The notes under the pieces: model-generated
The model's input: only the letters and a program-made list of their open reading frames with translations
Told to the model about the DNA's origin: nothing
Databases searched by the model: none
Program-made: the position numbers and the translations under genes
Shown here: piece after piece, positions 1 through 8,823 of the stretch
Position numbering within the stretch: position 1 is the stretch's first letter
Layout: each line of letters opens with the position of its first letter
Source of the DNA: Acidobacteriota bacterium
Lineage (GTDB): Bacteria > Acidobacteriota > Terriglobia > Acidiferrales > UBA7541
Assembly (NCBI GenBank): GCA_013289695.1
Contig: JABCZK010000023.1
Location: 1-64,000, forward strand
Direction of reading: 5' to 3'
Length of the DNA stretch: 64,000 nucleotides

Positions 1-26
1 GAGGAATAGCAGGTGAAACTTATTTC

Positions 27-764
27 ATGCTGACGCGCACCATCGGCCGGCTCCTGGTCTGGCCCATCGAACGTCTTGCAGCCCTGGTTGCAGCTACCGG
101 TATCCCTCCCAACGTCATCACCTGGTCGGCACTGATTTTGAATTTCTGGGCCGGGATACTTTTCGCTGCCGGTCGTTTCGCCGCCGCCGGCGGCATGATG
201 ATTCTAGCCGGACTCTGCGACCTTCTGGATGGTCCCGTTGCGCGACGCCAAGGCCGCGTCTCGATGTTCGGCGGCTTTCTCGATTCGATTTTTGACCGCT
301 ACGCCGATCTGATTCTTTTCCTCGGTCTGCTGGTTTACTACTCGCACGTGAATCGCTTCGGTTACGCCATGCTCGCAGGCGCCGCGATGGCCGGCTCGGT
401 GATGGTCAGCTACGCCAAAGCTCGCGCGGAATCCCTGGTGCCTTCTGCTGAAGTAGGTTTTTGGGAGCGGCCTGAGCGCCTGGTGCTGATGATTTTGGGC
501 GCGCTAACGAATCGTATGCACTTCGCGCTCTGGATCCTGGCGATCGGCCCCAACATCACCGTGATCCATCGCATCGTGCGCACCTGGCAGCAAACGAAAG
601 TGGAAACCCACGCGCTCCCGTCGCTAGCGCGCACGCCGGCGCGGCCCGGACCGCAACCGTCGGGATTGCCGACCGGCGCGGCCGCTTCGCTGCAAGCCAA
701 TATTCCCGGCGAGGTTCACGAAACTTCGCCGCTGCTCACCCGCTCAGCCCGCCGCGGAGGATAA
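27..764 (+). CDS. CDP-alcohol phosphatidyltransferase family membrane protein
   Basis: This 245-residue integral membrane protein should transfer a phosphoalcohol from or to a CDP-activated lipid in phospholipid synthesis. The family signature D-x2-D-G-x2-A-R-x8-G-x3-D-x3-D is complete: D65, D68, G69, A72, R73, G82, D86 and D90. These acidic residues bind the metal ions and the CDP-diacylglycerol. Several hydrophobic segments surround the motif. The last 50 residues are Pro/Ala-rich, look unstructured and fall outside the family core. An AGGTGA-like site sits about ten bases before the ATG. The acceptor alcohol (glycerol-phosphate, inositol-phosphate or serine) cannot be read from the sequence. 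The next gene starts two bases after the stop, so the two are probably co-transcribed. Confidence 0.9.
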   Translation: MLTRTIGRLLVWPIERLAALVAATGIPPNVITWSALILNFWAGILFAAGRFAAAGGMMILAGLCDLLDGPVARRQGRVSMFGGFLDSIFDRYADLILFLGLLVYYSHVNRFGYAMLAGAAMAGSVMVSYAKARAESLVPSAEVGFWERPERLVLMILGALTNRMHFALWILAIGPNITVIHRIVRTWQQTKVETHALPSLARTPARPGPQPSGLPTGAAASLQANIPGEVHETSPLLTRSARRGG

Positions 765-766
765 CC

Positions 767-1051
767 GTGCCCAAGCTTCTCGGTATCATCGGGCTTCTGG
801 TCATTTGTGCCGGAATCGATTTGCTCTGGCAATCGCGGCACGAAATCAAATTCTGGATGGTCGCGTACCTCGCCTTTTTCCGCGCCCTGCTGCATAACCG
901 CGATACCGCCCCGCCCGTCTTCCCCTCCAAAGAAGCCGCTCAGAAACGCCAAGGCGCCGTGCGCTTCCTGCTCGGAGTCAGTTTCGTTTTCCTCCTAGGC
1001 CCCCTCCTGATTGCCATCGGCATAACCCTGATTTTTTTCCCGCATCTCTGA
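767..1051 (+). CDS. Small two-helix membrane protein of unknown function
   Basis: This 94-residue protein starts with GTG two bases after the stop of the CDP-alcohol phosphatidyltransferase; GGAGG at 757-761 is a good ribosome-binding site overlapping that gene's end. There are two clear hydrophobic segments, one at the N-terminus (about residues 3-20) and one at the C-terminus (about 67-92), separated by a basic, aromatic-rich middle. I do not recognise the family. Tight coupling suggests a membrane accessory role next to the phospholipid synthase, but this is inferred only from position. Confidence 0.6.
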   Translation: MPKLLGIIGLLVICAGIDLLWQSRHEIKFWMVAYLAFFRALLHNRDTAPPVFPSKEAAQKRQGAVRFLLGVSFVFLLGPLLIAIGITLIFFPHL

Positions 1052-1143
1052 TTCTTACTTTTGATAAGTCCTTTTCCGCCCATCTCACCAGTCCGAATCT
1101 TTTAACCTGTCATTCACATTCCCGAGATATGGTCGACCGCGGC

Positions 1144-1172
1144 TTGCCGCTCCATGCCGAGTTCATGATATA
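1144..1172 (+). promoter_or_regulatory. Weak sigma70-like promoter candidate for the DUF485/ActP pair
   Basis: TTGCCG (1144-1149) and GATATA (1167-1172) are spaced by 17 bases about 95 bases upstream of the DUF485 start. Neither box is a perfect match. The 215-base gap 1052-1266 contains no other recognisable element. Confidence 0.3.
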
Positions 1173-1266
1173 AGTGGCGCTCAGTCGTACAGAAACTCCT
1201 GGCACAAGCACACACACCGAATTCGCTCACTGCCATCACGCCCTGCGATCGGGGCGAGGAGGAAAA

Positions 1267-1626
1267 ATGCCCAAACCGTCGAGCCCGGAACCCCGCGCTC
1301 CTTCCGCAAACGCTTCCATCTGGAACCGCGTCGCGCAAAGCGACGACTTCAAAAAACTCCTCGCCGCTAAAAAAGCCTTCGTCCTCCCCGCCACAATTTT
1401 CTTCATCCTCTACTATTTCGCCCTTCCCGTTTCCGTCGGCTATTTCCCCGCGTTCATGCAACGCAAGGTCTGGGGCCCGGTAAACATCGCCTACCTCTTC
1501 GCTCTCTCGCAATTCATTGTCGCTTGGCTCATCGCCTATCTCTACGTGCGCGCCGCACGCCAATTCGATCTGCGTGCCGCAGCGGTCATCAAAGATCTCG
1601 GCAATCTCGAAGCGAAGGGAAACTAG
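1267..1626 (+). CDS. DUF485 family small membrane protein (YjcH-like)
   Basis: This 119-residue protein carries two transmembrane helices in its second half and resembles DUF485 proteins such as E. coli YjcH, which is encoded directly before the acetate permease ActP. The frame is open further upstream, but the ATG at 1267 follows a strong GAGGAGG site and gives a normal-length product, so I chose it. The N-terminal 40 residues are polar and Pro/Ser-rich. The symporter gene starts three bases after the stop, which reproduces the yjcH-actP arrangement. The protein is thought to be an accessory of the symporter, but its biochemical role is not established. Confidence 0.85.
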   Translation: MPKPSSPEPRAPSANASIWNRVAQSDDFKKLLAAKKAFVLPATIFFILYYFALPVSVGYFPAFMQRKVWGPVNIAYLFALSQFIVAWLIAYLYVRAARQFDLRAAAVIKDLGNLEAKGN

Positions 1627-1629
1627 CTG

Positions 1630-3240
1630 ATGAATACCACGCTCATTCTCTTTCTCGCGTTCATCGCCGTCACTCTGGGAATTACTGCCTGGGCTTCGCG
1701 GCTTTCCGGCTCCTCCGCTTCTTATTTCGCGGCCAACCGCCGCGTCAGCGCCTGGCAAAACGGCGTCGCCGTAGCCGGTGATTACATGTCCGCCGCATCC
1801 TTCCTCGGCATCGCCGGTCTCATCGCTTTCTTCGGTTACGACGGCTTCATGTATTCCGTCGGTTTTCTGGTCGCCTACCTCACCGTCTTGCTCGTCGTCG
1901 CAGAACCGCTACGCAACACCGGCAAATACACCATGGCGGACGTCCTCGCGTACCGCCTGCATCCTCGCCCGGTGCGCGCCATGGCTTCGCTTAGCACCAT
2001 CACTGTAAGCACCTTTTATATGATCGCGCAGATGGTGGGCGCCGGCGCGCTGGTCGCGCTGCTGCTAAAGGGATCGGGCATCAGTTTCCGCCTCGCGGTC
2101 AGCGGCGTGGGAATTCTGATGATCGTTTACGTCGTCTTCGGCGGCATGATCGCCACCACGTGGGTGCAGATCATCAAGGCCATTCTGCTGATCTCCGGCA
2201 CGATTCTTCTCAGCATCATGGTTCTCGCGCACTTTGGCTTCAGCCTCGGCGCTTTCTTCACCGCCGTCAGCCAGGTGCATTACCACGCGCCCGACGGCAG
2301 CGAGGTTGTGAAAGATTTCCTCACGCCCGGCCTGCGCTACAAACCTCCCTACGGCGCGCTCGACCTCCTCTCGCTCGGCATCGCTTTGATTTTCGGCACT
2401 GCCGGACTGCCGCACATTCTCGTGCGCTTCTACACCGTGCCCGACGCGAAAACAGCGCGCTTCTCGGTGGTCTGGGCCATGTGGCTCATCGGCATCTTCT
2501 ACATCCTCACTACGTTTCTCGGCTGGGGCGCCGCCACCATCGTTGGCCGCGACTTCATCGCGAAAAATGGCGGCAACAACATGAGCGCTCCGCTGCTCGC
2601 GAACGCTCTTGGGGGCCCCATTTTCTTCGCGTTCATTTCCGCGATCGCCTTCGCCACCATTCTCGCCGTCGTCGCCGGACTCACCATCAGCGCGTCCACA
2701 TCTTTCGCGCACGACGTTTGGACCAACATCATCCGCCACGGGCAAGAACACAATCCCGGAGAGGAGCGCCGCGTCGCCCGCATCGCCGCCTTTGTCGTCG
2801 GCGCGATTTCCATCGCCATCGCTATCGTGCTGGGCCCCACGGCGAACGTCGCGTTCCTGGTCGCGCTGGCTTTCGCCGTCGCGGCTTCTGCGAATCTTCC
2901 GGTGATCCTGTTCTCGATTTTCTGGAAGCGCTTCAATACTGTGGGCGCCGTTGCGGGACTCGCCACTGGGCTGCTCGCTTCAATCGTGCTCATTTTCCTC
3001 GGTCCCAGCATTATGACGGTAGACGCTCCTACGGTAGCGCCCGCCGCCCGCCACATAATCCAGCACGCCCCGATTTTCCCGCTGGAAAATCCCGGCATTC
3101 TGAGCATCCCGCTGGGGTTCCTCGGCGCAATTCTCGGCACGCTCCTAAGTCAGCGCGACCCTGCAGGCGAAGAAAAATTCGCCGAACTGCAAGTCCGCGC
3201 CAACACCGGCCTAGGCGCAGAAAAAGCCGTCGCCCACTAG
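1630..3240 (+). CDS. Sodium:solute symporter, ActP-like (acetate/short-chain carboxylate)
   Basis: This 536-residue protein has about thirteen hydrophobic segments and belongs to the SSS family (APC/LeuT-fold superfamily). E. coli ActP is about 549 residues. Family-typical features are the [20 protein letters not shown] stretch after helix 1, the [12 protein letters not shown] stretch, and the inner repeat [18 protein letters not shown]. Pairing with the DUF485 gene three bases upstream supports import of acetate or a related monocarboxylate with sodium or protons. No acetyl-CoA synthetase gene lies nearby, so the substrate is an inference from the family. The C-terminal 60 residues after the last helix are polar. 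Confidence 0.85.
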   Translation: MNTTLILFLAFIAVTLGITAWASRLSGSSASYFAANRRVSAWQNGVAVAGDYMSAASFLGIAGLIAFFGYDGFMYSVGFLVAYLTVLLVVAEPLRNTGKYTMADVLAYRLHPRPVRAMASLSTITVSTFYMIAQMVGAGALVALLLKGSGISFRLAVSGVGILMIVYVVFGGMIATTWVQIIKAILLISGTILLSIMVLAHFGFSLGAFFTAVSQVHYHAPDGSEVVKDFLTPGLRYKPPYGALDLLSLGIALIFGTAGLPHILVRFYTVPDAKTARFSVVWAMWLIGIFYILTTFLGWGAATIVGRDFIAKNGGNNMSAPLLANALGGPIFFAFISAIAFATILAVVAGLTISASTSFAHDVWTNIIRHGQEHNPGEERRVARIAAFVVGAISIAIAIVLGPTANVAFLVALAFAVAASANLPVILFSIFWKRFNTVGAVAGLATGLLASIVLIFLGPSIMTVDAPTVAPAARHIIQHAPIFPLENPGILSIPLGFLGAILGTLLSQRDPAGEEKFAELQVRANTGLGAEKAVAH

Positions 3241-3246
3241 GGTTTG

Positions 3247-3397
3247 TAGCGCCGGCGTCTCGCCGGCTCTTGCTTTTGAATCTGCGTACAACCGCTCGTG
3301 ACTGCGCTCCGTAGGGGCGGGTCTCAGACCCGCCCGCGTCTTGCCGGCTCTTTTATCGTGCGGCCATCCTGAACCCGCGAAAACGGGTGAGGGATCT
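3247..3397. repeat. Cluster of palindromic intergenic repeats
   Basis: Three elements lie between the symporter and the asparaginase. At 3251-3267, GCCGGCG and CGCCGGC form 7-base arms around TCT, with a T-rich run soon after; this could also end transcription of the symporter. At 3315-3335 a 10-base perfect inverted repeat has one central base (arms GGGCGGGTCT / AGACCCGCCC). At 3365-3397 lies a CATCCTGA...GGGATCT element whose centre is an ACCCG/CGGGT hairpin. It resembles the element at 5150-5175. A pyrimidine-rich CCTGCTTCC-like tract follows at about 3428-3475. The rest of 3398-3559 shows no gene I can support. Confidence 0.7.
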
Positions 3398-3559
3398 TTC
3401 TTCGATTTCTTCGAGCTGGGCGATACGTTCCCTGCTTCCTGCCTCCGGCCTCCTGCTTCCTTTTTCCGCTGTTCACCCATCGGCACACGCGTGCCGGCTT
3501 CCTCGTGCCCCGCGCCTCTCCCTGCGTTATCATGGTTTGCGCAGGTTTTCGCGCGACCT

Positions 3560-4492
3560 TTGAAGCCTTCCCTGATCATTCACGGCGGCGCCTGGAACAT
3601 CCCCGACGAATCCGTCGAAGATTGCCGCGCCGGAATCCAACGCGCACTTGAAACCGGATGGAAAATCCTCTCCAGCGGCGGCGCCGCGATTGACGCCGTC
3701 ACATCCGCCATCGTAATTCTGGAAGACGATTCCACATTCGACGCCGGCTTCGGCTCGCATTTGAATTCCGACGGTCACGTCCAGCTAGATGCGATCCTCA
3801 TGGACGGCGGCACGCTGAAAGCTGGAGCAGTCGCCGCCGTAGAACGCATTCACAATCCCATCCGCCTGGCGCGCAGCGTGCTCGAACACAGCGATCACGT
3901 GATGCTCGTCGCCGCCGGCGCGGAAAAATTCGCCGAGGAACACGGCATCCCGCTCTGCCCACCCGAAGATCTAATCCACGAACGCGAACGCATTGCCTGG
4001 CGCCGCTGCCTTAGCGATTCGCACGCCGTCGAACATCATCTCGGCCACGAATCCGGCACCGTCGGAGCTGTCGCGCTCGACGAGCACGGACATCTGTTCG
4101 CCGGCACGTCCACCGGCGGCACCTGCTGCAAACTTCCCGGCCGCGTCGGCGATTCCCCGCTGATCGGCTGCGGCTGCTATGCCGACGCGGAAGCCGGCGG
4201 CGTTTCCTGCACCGGCCACGGCGAAGGCATCATGAAAATTGTGATGGCCAAAATGGCCACCGATCTTCTGCACGACCAGCGCGTCTTGCTTTCGCATCGC
4301 AAGAAGGCCGGCCCGCTTTCGCTCGCGCAAGCCGTCGCCGACGCCTGCATTCGCAAGCTCGCGCATCGCGTGCACACCACCGGTGGCCTGATTCTGCTCG
4401 ACCGCCAGGGCCGCCCCGCGGCCGCGTTCAATACTCCGCGCATGGCCTACGGCTACGTGGAGGAAACCGGCAAATTCCGCATCGCGCCGTAG
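3560..4492 (+). CDS. Isoaspartyl peptidase / plant-type L-asparaginase (Ntn hydrolase)
   Basis: The protein hydrolyses beta-aspartyl dipeptides and/or L-asparagine. It is made as a precursor that cleaves itself to expose an N-terminal threonine. Visible marks are the N-terminal HGGAW, the AGFGSHLNSDG loop, and the cleavage site ESG-TVGAVALD with nucleophile Thr about residue 167, followed by GTSTGG. The length (310 residues) fits the EcAIII family. The start is uncertain. The frame stays open far upstream through repeat DNA with no homology, and a TTG at 3560 lies exactly where family members begin; a GTG at 3491 is an alternative. No clear ribosome-binding site is visible. There is no signal peptide, so the enzyme is probably cytoplasmic. 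Confidence 0.88.
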   Translation: MKPSLIIHGGAWNIPDESVEDCRAGIQRALETGWKILSSGGAAIDAVTSAIVILEDDSTFDAGFGSHLNSDGHVQLDAILMDGGTLKAGAVAAVERIHNPIRLARSVLEHSDHVMLVAAGAEKFAEEHGIPLCPPEDLIHERERIAWRRCLSDSHAVEHHLGHESGTVGAVALDEHGHLFAGTSTGGTCCKLPGRVGDSPLIGCGCYADAEAGGVSCTGHGEGIMKIVMAKMATDLLHDQRVLLSHRKKAGPLSLAQAVADACIRKLAHRVHTTGGLILLDRQGRPAAAFNTPRMAYGYVEETGKFRIAP

Positions 4493-4583
4493 CAACTTCG
4501 TCGCATCCTCCCGTGCGCTTCCTCATCCAATTCCCCAACGGGGCGAAGTGTGCTAAAACGGATCGAACGTTAAGGAGAAAACC

Positions 4584-5093
4584 ATGGCCATACGCGATGC
4601 ACTGCTTGCCGAATTCGACCACGAAATGATCAGCACTCGCCAAACTCTGGAACGCGTCCCGGAAGGCAAACCCGACTGGGCTCCGCACGAGAAATCCATG
4701 AAGATGGGTCGCCTTGCCGGGCACCTCGCGGAACTTTCCGGCTGGGGCGCCACCATCATTAATCAAGATGAATTGGATTTTCGTCCGGCGGGCGCGCCGC
4801 CGATGCAGCCGCTGGTGATGACTTCACGCAAACAACTGCTCGAAACGTTTGACAAAAAAGTCGCCGAAGCGCGCAAGGCGCTCAGCAGCGCGAGCGACGA
4901 ACACTTGATGAAGAACTGGAAGCTTCTCGGCGGCGGCCAAACCATCATGGTCATGCCGCGCATCGCCTTCCTGCGCAGCTTCGTAATGAATCACGTCATC
5001 CATCACCGCGCGCAACTCGGCGTCTATCTGCGCATGAACAATGTCCCGGTCCCGTCCGTTTACGGCCCCTCCGCCGACGAAGGCAAACTGTAA
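4584..5093 (+). CDS. DinB-family four-helix-bundle protein
   Basis: This 169-residue protein fits the DinB/YfiT-like fold, whose members bind a divalent metal through three histidines and often act as thiol-dependent transferases or stress proteins. The candidate ligands are the His in MGRLAGHLAEL and the H-x3-H pair in NHVIHHRAQLG. An AAGGAG site lies eight bases before the ATG. It is monocistronic by spacing. The specific reaction cannot be read from the sequence. Confidence 0.8.
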   Translation: MAIRDALLAEFDHEMISTRQTLERVPEGKPDWAPHEKSMKMGRLAGHLAELSGWGATIINQDELDFRPAGAPPMQPLVMTSRKQLLETFDKKVAEARKALSSASDEHLMKNWKLLGGGQTIMVMPRIAFLRSFVMNHVIHHRAQLGVYLRMNNVPVPSVYGPSADEGKL

Positions 5094-5130
5094 CGCTGCT
5101 GTTTGGTCAGCACCGGTCATCACGATTGAT

Positions 5131-5175
5131 CGCTGCGCTCAGTGGCATCGTCATCCTGAGCGCAGCGAAGGATCT
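5131..5175. repeat. CATCCTGAGCGCAGCGAAGGATC-type palindromic repeat, part of a 12-base inverted repeat
   Basis: CGCTGCGCTCAG (5131-5142) and CTGAGCGCAGCG (5156-5167) are perfect 12-base inverted arms with a 13-base loop. The right arm is embedded in a GTCATCCTGAG...GGATCT element (5150-5175). Variants of that element occur at 3365-3397 and, more loosely and inverted, at 8523-8597. It lies between the DinB gene and the end of the DUF1697 gene. Confidence 0.75.
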
Positions 5176-5218
5176 CTGTTCGCTTGCCTCCACCGCCATT
5201 TCGCGAAGCGGCACAACA

Positions 5219-5776
5219 CTACCCTGCAGCCTCCAGCGTCTCTGCCATCTCCAGCAATTTCAGCACCGTGTTCCAATTCCTCCCGGTTGACGCAATCTTC
5301 AGCGTGCGCTCCACCGTCGCCATGGGCAACGTCGGCCGCGCCATCCCATTCGGAAAATAAATAAAAAGCTCCCGGCCGCTTACGCGCAACTCTTGCGGAG
5401 CGCATTTGATCTTCAGCACCTTGTCAAGCGCATCTGCCGCGGGACTGCTCGCGAGAAACGCCACCAGCAATCTGCTGGCGTCAATGCCGGAGCGCTTCGC
5501 GAACGGATTGCGCACAATCACCTCGCGCAATTCGGGCGTCGTGCGCACGATCACGCTGGACCGAATTCCGAAATTGCGCTCAATGCCCTTCTCGATTCGC
5601 GCGCAGGCCGACGCCAGATCCCGCTTCTCCGCGCGGCACACCACGTTGCCGCTTTGTATATACGTCTGCGCGTCGCGAAATCCCAGCGACTCGTACACGG
5701 CGCGCAGCTGATCCATCTTGATCTTGTTGTGGCCTCCAACATTCACGCCACGTAGCATTGAGACAATCACGCTCAT
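5219..5776 (-). CDS. DUF1697 domain protein
   Basis: This 185-residue protein starts MSVIVSMLRGVNVGG, the conserved opening of DUF1697, followed by the family-typical YIQSGNVVC block and a C-terminal NWNTVLKLLEMA block. The frame extends 50 codons further upstream, but the ATG at 5776 gives the standard family start and leaves a 138-base divergent gap to the methyltransferase-like gene at 5915. The function of the family is unknown; the proteins are soluble and usually monocistronic. Confidence 0.87.
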   Translation of the reverse strand: MSVIVSMLRGVNVGGHNKIKMDQLRAVYESLGFRDAQTYIQSGNVVCRAEKRDLASACARIEKGIERNFGIRSSVIVRTTPELREVIVRNPFAKRSGIDASRLLVAFLASSPAADALDKVLKIKCAPQELRVSGRELFIYFPNGMARPTLPMATVERTLKIASTGRNWNTVLKLLEMAETLEAAG

Positions 5777-5914
5777 CGTGCCGCGCAGTATATCGCAACT
5801 TTTGCCGCGCGACTCCGAACGCGCAACTTTCAACACGGCGCCGTCCCCAGCCAACTTTCCGCAGCTGATTTGCGCGCTGCTGCTACAATGCGGCACACGG
5901 GGCGGCGAAATAAA

Positions 5915-6475
5915 ATGAAGGCGCAAGGCCAGTCAGCGCCAGCGCACGATCGCATCCGGCGCGCCTTCGCGCTGCTCGGCACAGCTTTGTTTCTGGTGCT
6001 CGCTCCCGGCTTCGTCGCGGGCCTCGTGCCCTGGTGGATTTCCCGCTGGCAATTTCGCGCGCCGTTCGCAGGCTACGCGCCGTTGCGCGTCATCGGCGGC
6101 GTGCTCATAGCCGTTGGAACATTCGTGGTGCTCGATTCCTTCGCGCGTTTCGCGCTGCAAGGTCTCGGCACGCCCGCGCCCGTCTTCCCCACCAAACATC
6201 TGGTGGTGCAAGGCTGCTATCGGCGCGTGCGCAATCCGATGTACGTCGCCGTCGTCGCGGTAATCCTGGGCCAGGCGCTGCTGTTCGGCAACCTTCGCGT
6301 CCTCGAGTACGCCGCGCTCCTCTGGCTGCTGATGCATCTGTTCGTGCTGCTCTACGAAGAGCCCACATTGCGAAAAACGTTCGGCGCCGAATACGAAAGG
6401 TTCTGCGCTAACGTTCCGCGCTGGACCCCGCGCCTCACTCCGTGGCGCAACGACACAGAATCACGCCACGCCTAA
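5915..6475 (+). CDS. Isoprenylcysteine carboxyl methyltransferase-like (ICMT/PEMT) membrane protein
   Basis: This 186-residue integral membrane protein has four to five hydrophobic segments. The C-terminal core matches the SAM-binding half of the ICMT/PEMT superfamily: GCYRRVRNPMY, where the R-x-x-R-N-P-x-Y pattern is typical, then two helices and LYEEPTLRKTFGAEYERFC with the conserved E-E and Y-x-x-Y/F-C region. It probably methylates a small lipid or thiol-like acceptor; the substrate is unknown. The start at 5915 follows a GGGGCGGCG stretch; an upstream extension is unlikely. The 3' end overlaps the convergent gene by 15 bases. A second member of the superfamily lies at 11613-12191. Confidence 0.82.
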   Translation: MKAQGQSAPAHDRIRRAFALLGTALFLVLAPGFVAGLVPWWISRWQFRAPFAGYAPLRVIGGVLIAVGTFVVLDSFARFALQGLGTPAPVFPTKHLVVQGCYRRVRNPMYVAVVAVILGQALLFGNLRVLEYAALLWLLMHLFVLLYEEPTLRKTFGAEYERFCANVPRWTPRLTPWRNDTESRHA

Positions 6476-7180
6476 CCCAATCCGCAGCGCCTGCGGCGCA
6501 ATCATGTCCCACCGCTCGCGCGGGAAATCCGCCGGCAGCTGCGGTTCGCTGAACGCATTCCATTGTGAGTAGTTGCTGACGCCCTCCTCGCTGGCCCCCG
6601 GCGCGGTGCGGCGCGTTTCACGGGGAAAGTGATCCTGTTCGTTAACGCACATGGAAAATCGAAATTCCTTTTCCGACTGATCATGCGGAGTCGCAACCGC
6701 AATTTCATAATCGCGGCAAGACTCGCTTGCGACGCTCCGTACCCCGCCGCGCCGCACACTCCCATCGCTAACGATAGCCTGGTAGGGCAGCGAGTTGTCG
6801 TCTGACCCCAAAGCGCCCTGGTCGCATTCGAATATGGGGAGAAACCCTTGCGCGTTGCCCTTCCCCAAAACCCACTGACCGTCCACGCGGCCGTACGCCC
6901 GCCCAAAGTAAATGATCGATTCCAGAACCCGCGGGCTACCGTTCTGGTCTGTGGCTGCACGCACCGTGTGCTGATAGGCGGGGCAAAAGGTATCGATATC
7001 GAAGGTCTCCGGAGGAGAAGCAGGAAAGCGGTGCAAGCTGTGATAATGCCAACTCTTCGAACTGGCAACGGCGTTCTGTGAACGCTCCATCTCTCGCATT
7101 GGTGAGTTCCGCCAATTCCACCATCCTAGCCCTGCGGCGAGCACGCTGAGCACAACTGCTAGCGCAATCCACTTTGCCAT
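6461..7180 (-). CDS. Hypothetical membrane-anchored or secreted protein
   Basis: This 239-residue protein has one N-terminal hydrophobic helix (MAKWIALAVVLSVLAAGLGW) and a hydrophilic remainder, so it should be anchored in the inner membrane facing the periplasm, or secreted. A GGAGG site lies seven bases before the ATG at 7180, which decides the start over the longer frame. Four cysteines are spread through the exported part and could form disulfides. I do not recognise the family. Its 3' end overlaps the convergent methyltransferase-like gene by 15 bases. Confidence 0.65.
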   Translation of the reverse strand: MAKWIALAVVLSVLAAGLGWWNWRNSPMREMERSQNAVASSKSWHYHSLHRFPASPPETFDIDTFCPAYQHTVRAATDQNGSPRVLESIIYFGRAYGRVDGQWVLGKGNAQGFLPIFECDQGALGSDDNSLPYQAIVSDGSVRRGGVRSVASESCRDYEIAVATPHDQSEKEFRFSMCVNEQDHFPRETRRTAPGASEEGVSNYSQWNAFSEPQLPADFPRERWDMIAPQALRIGLGVA

Positions 7181-7480
7181 CAGAAACCTCCCTGGCTTTG
7201 GCCGCTGCACGCGTTGCGGCGACGTCTCCGAGCCGGGCCGCCCGCCGGTACGTCGGCTGATCATTTTCCCGTCGACCTGGACGATAATACACGCGCCGGT
7301 GGTCCGCGCTTCGCTTCTGGAACGACGGAGCTTTTGCGCAGCTAGCCTTTGCCGCGGTCAGCGTGGCGCGTGACGCTTCATATTGAATCTGCGTTCATAG
7401 AATCTTGGAGCAAGTTCGAGGAGTCCAATTCTTTTTGCAGGCTTACGCTTGCTCGGTTCCTTACCCGGGAGGACTTTTCT

Positions 7481-8131
7481 ATGCTGTTCGACTTTGCCAC
7501 GATTCCTGCCAGAGAGCGGTACAAGTTGATGGTTTCGACGATTGTGCCACGGCCGATTGCGTGGATTGTGACGCAGGATTTGCAGGGGCAGTTGAATGCG
7601 GCGCCATTTTCTTTTTTCAATGGATTTGCGGGAGATCCTCCGGTGGTGGGAATTGGCATTGGCAGTCACGATCCCGGGCGGCCGAAAGATACGCGACAGA
7701 ATATCCGCGCCACCGGGCAATTCGTCGTGAATCTCGTTTCGGAAGAGCTTAGGGAAATGATGAATATTACCGCCATCGAATTCGAGCGCGGCGTAAGCGA
7801 ACCGCGCGAGGCTGGACTTACGACTGTTCCGAGCGTGCATGTGAAGCCGCCGCGCATTGCCGGGAGTCCTGTTGCGATGGAGTGCGAGTTGATGCAGATT
7901 GTGGAATTGGGAAAGGAGAGCGGGCTGGTGCTTGGGCGCATACTGGCGATGCACGTGCGCGACGAATTTGTGATCGATCCCGCGAAACATCACATTGATA
8001 CTCCGCAGTTGAAGCTGATTGGGCGGATGCATGGAGCGGGGTGGTACGCGCGGACTTCGGATTTGTTCCGGATGGAGCGGATTCCGCGCGATGCGTGGAA
8101 GCTGCGGAACACGAAATTAGAGAGTGAGTAG
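7481..8131 (+). CDS. Flavin reductase-like / FMN-binding split-barrel protein
   Basis: This 216-residue protein matches the flavin reductase-like domain family: an opening of the type FATIPARERYKLMVSTIVPRP, then NAAPFSFFNGFAGDPPVVGIGI and the DTRQNIRATGQFVVNLVS block, all hallmark segments of the FMN-binding split barrel. Members reduce FMN with NAD(P)H, or bind FMN for other redox uses. A GGGAGGA site precedes the ATG at 7481; the longer upstream frame lacks homology. The 300-base divergent gap 7181-7480 shows no clear promoter boxes. It could supply reduced flavin to a two-component monooxygenase such as the LLM protein at 31210, but that is speculation. Confidence 0.85.
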   Translation: MLFDFATIPARERYKLMVSTIVPRPIAWIVTQDLQGQLNAAPFSFFNGFAGDPPVVGIGIGSHDPGRPKDTRQNIRATGQFVVNLVSEELREMMNITAIEFERGVSEPREAGLTTVPSVHVKPPRIAGSPVAMECELMQIVELGKESGLVLGRILAMHVRDEFVIDPAKHHIDTPQLKLIGRMHGAGWYARTSDLFRMERIPRDAWKLRNTKLESE

Positions 8132-8823
8132 CGGTTCCGAATACGAAGTTTGTTGCGGTTGAACCGGCGACGGGGCGTGTGCTAGCATCCGAGTTCCCGC
8201 AGGGTCATGTGCGCAACCGCCGGGGGCCGGCGCCGTGATGATGTTCGCCTCGCCTTACATGTCGAATTGGAAGTTTGATTTATCCCCTCACGAAATGCCT
8301 ATTCGGAGCGGTTCGTGCGCGCGGACACACGTCGACTCTTGGTCGAGGAGCCTGGCTTCAGGCGCTAAAGCCCCCTTTTTACGGAGGCTTACGGCGGGGC
8401 TGAAGCCCCGCCCTTCCGTGGCCCAACGGCGAATGAGTTCGCAGACGGATCAGTGCGCCATCATTCCTAGGGCGAATTCGGGCCGAGGAGAGTGCATTTT
8501 CGCTCGCGTAGGTGCAGAAAGCAGATCCCTTTCTGCGTCCCGCGCCCGCCAAACTGCGGCGGGAAAGAAAAGGCGCGGGACTCCGTTCGGGATGACAGGC
8601 GAGACGATTTTCGCGCGCGATCTCACAGCGGACGGATGGCGCACGGAAGTGCGCCGCTACGAAGGCAAAGTCAAAGGCGCCCAGCGAGAGGTGGCCGCTA
8701 CAAATGCCAAAGCAACGTCAACGACTGCCCGGTTCGATAGAACTGAACCGGCCGCTACAAGAGTCATCACCGGGCGCCCGGCAAAACTTTTCCGCAAGCC
8801 GTTTAATCTCACCGAGGTGAAAA
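8132..8823. repeat. 692-base gene-free spacer filled with nested inverted repeats
   Basis: I see no credible gene here. The segment holds several palindromic units. CGGGGCT and AGCCCCG form a hairpin at 8395-8410. GTCCCGCGCC (8537-8546) pairs with GGCGCGGGAC (8572-8581) and encloses CCCGCC/GGCGGG (8545-8550/8558-8563). CCGGTTC (8729-8735) pairs with GAACCGG (8745-8751). The phrase GGCCGCTACAA occurs twice (about 8694 and 8751). The GATCCCTTTCTGC...CGGGATGACA frame around 8524-8597 resembles an inverted, degenerate version of the 5150-5175 element. An open frame through this region has no protein-like features. Confidence 0.7.

Noticed and set aside
2160-3314. 384-codon plus-strand frame inside the symporter
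   Set aside because: It overlaps the symporter in another frame and its product is Arg/His-rich; the symporter frame carries the membrane helices.
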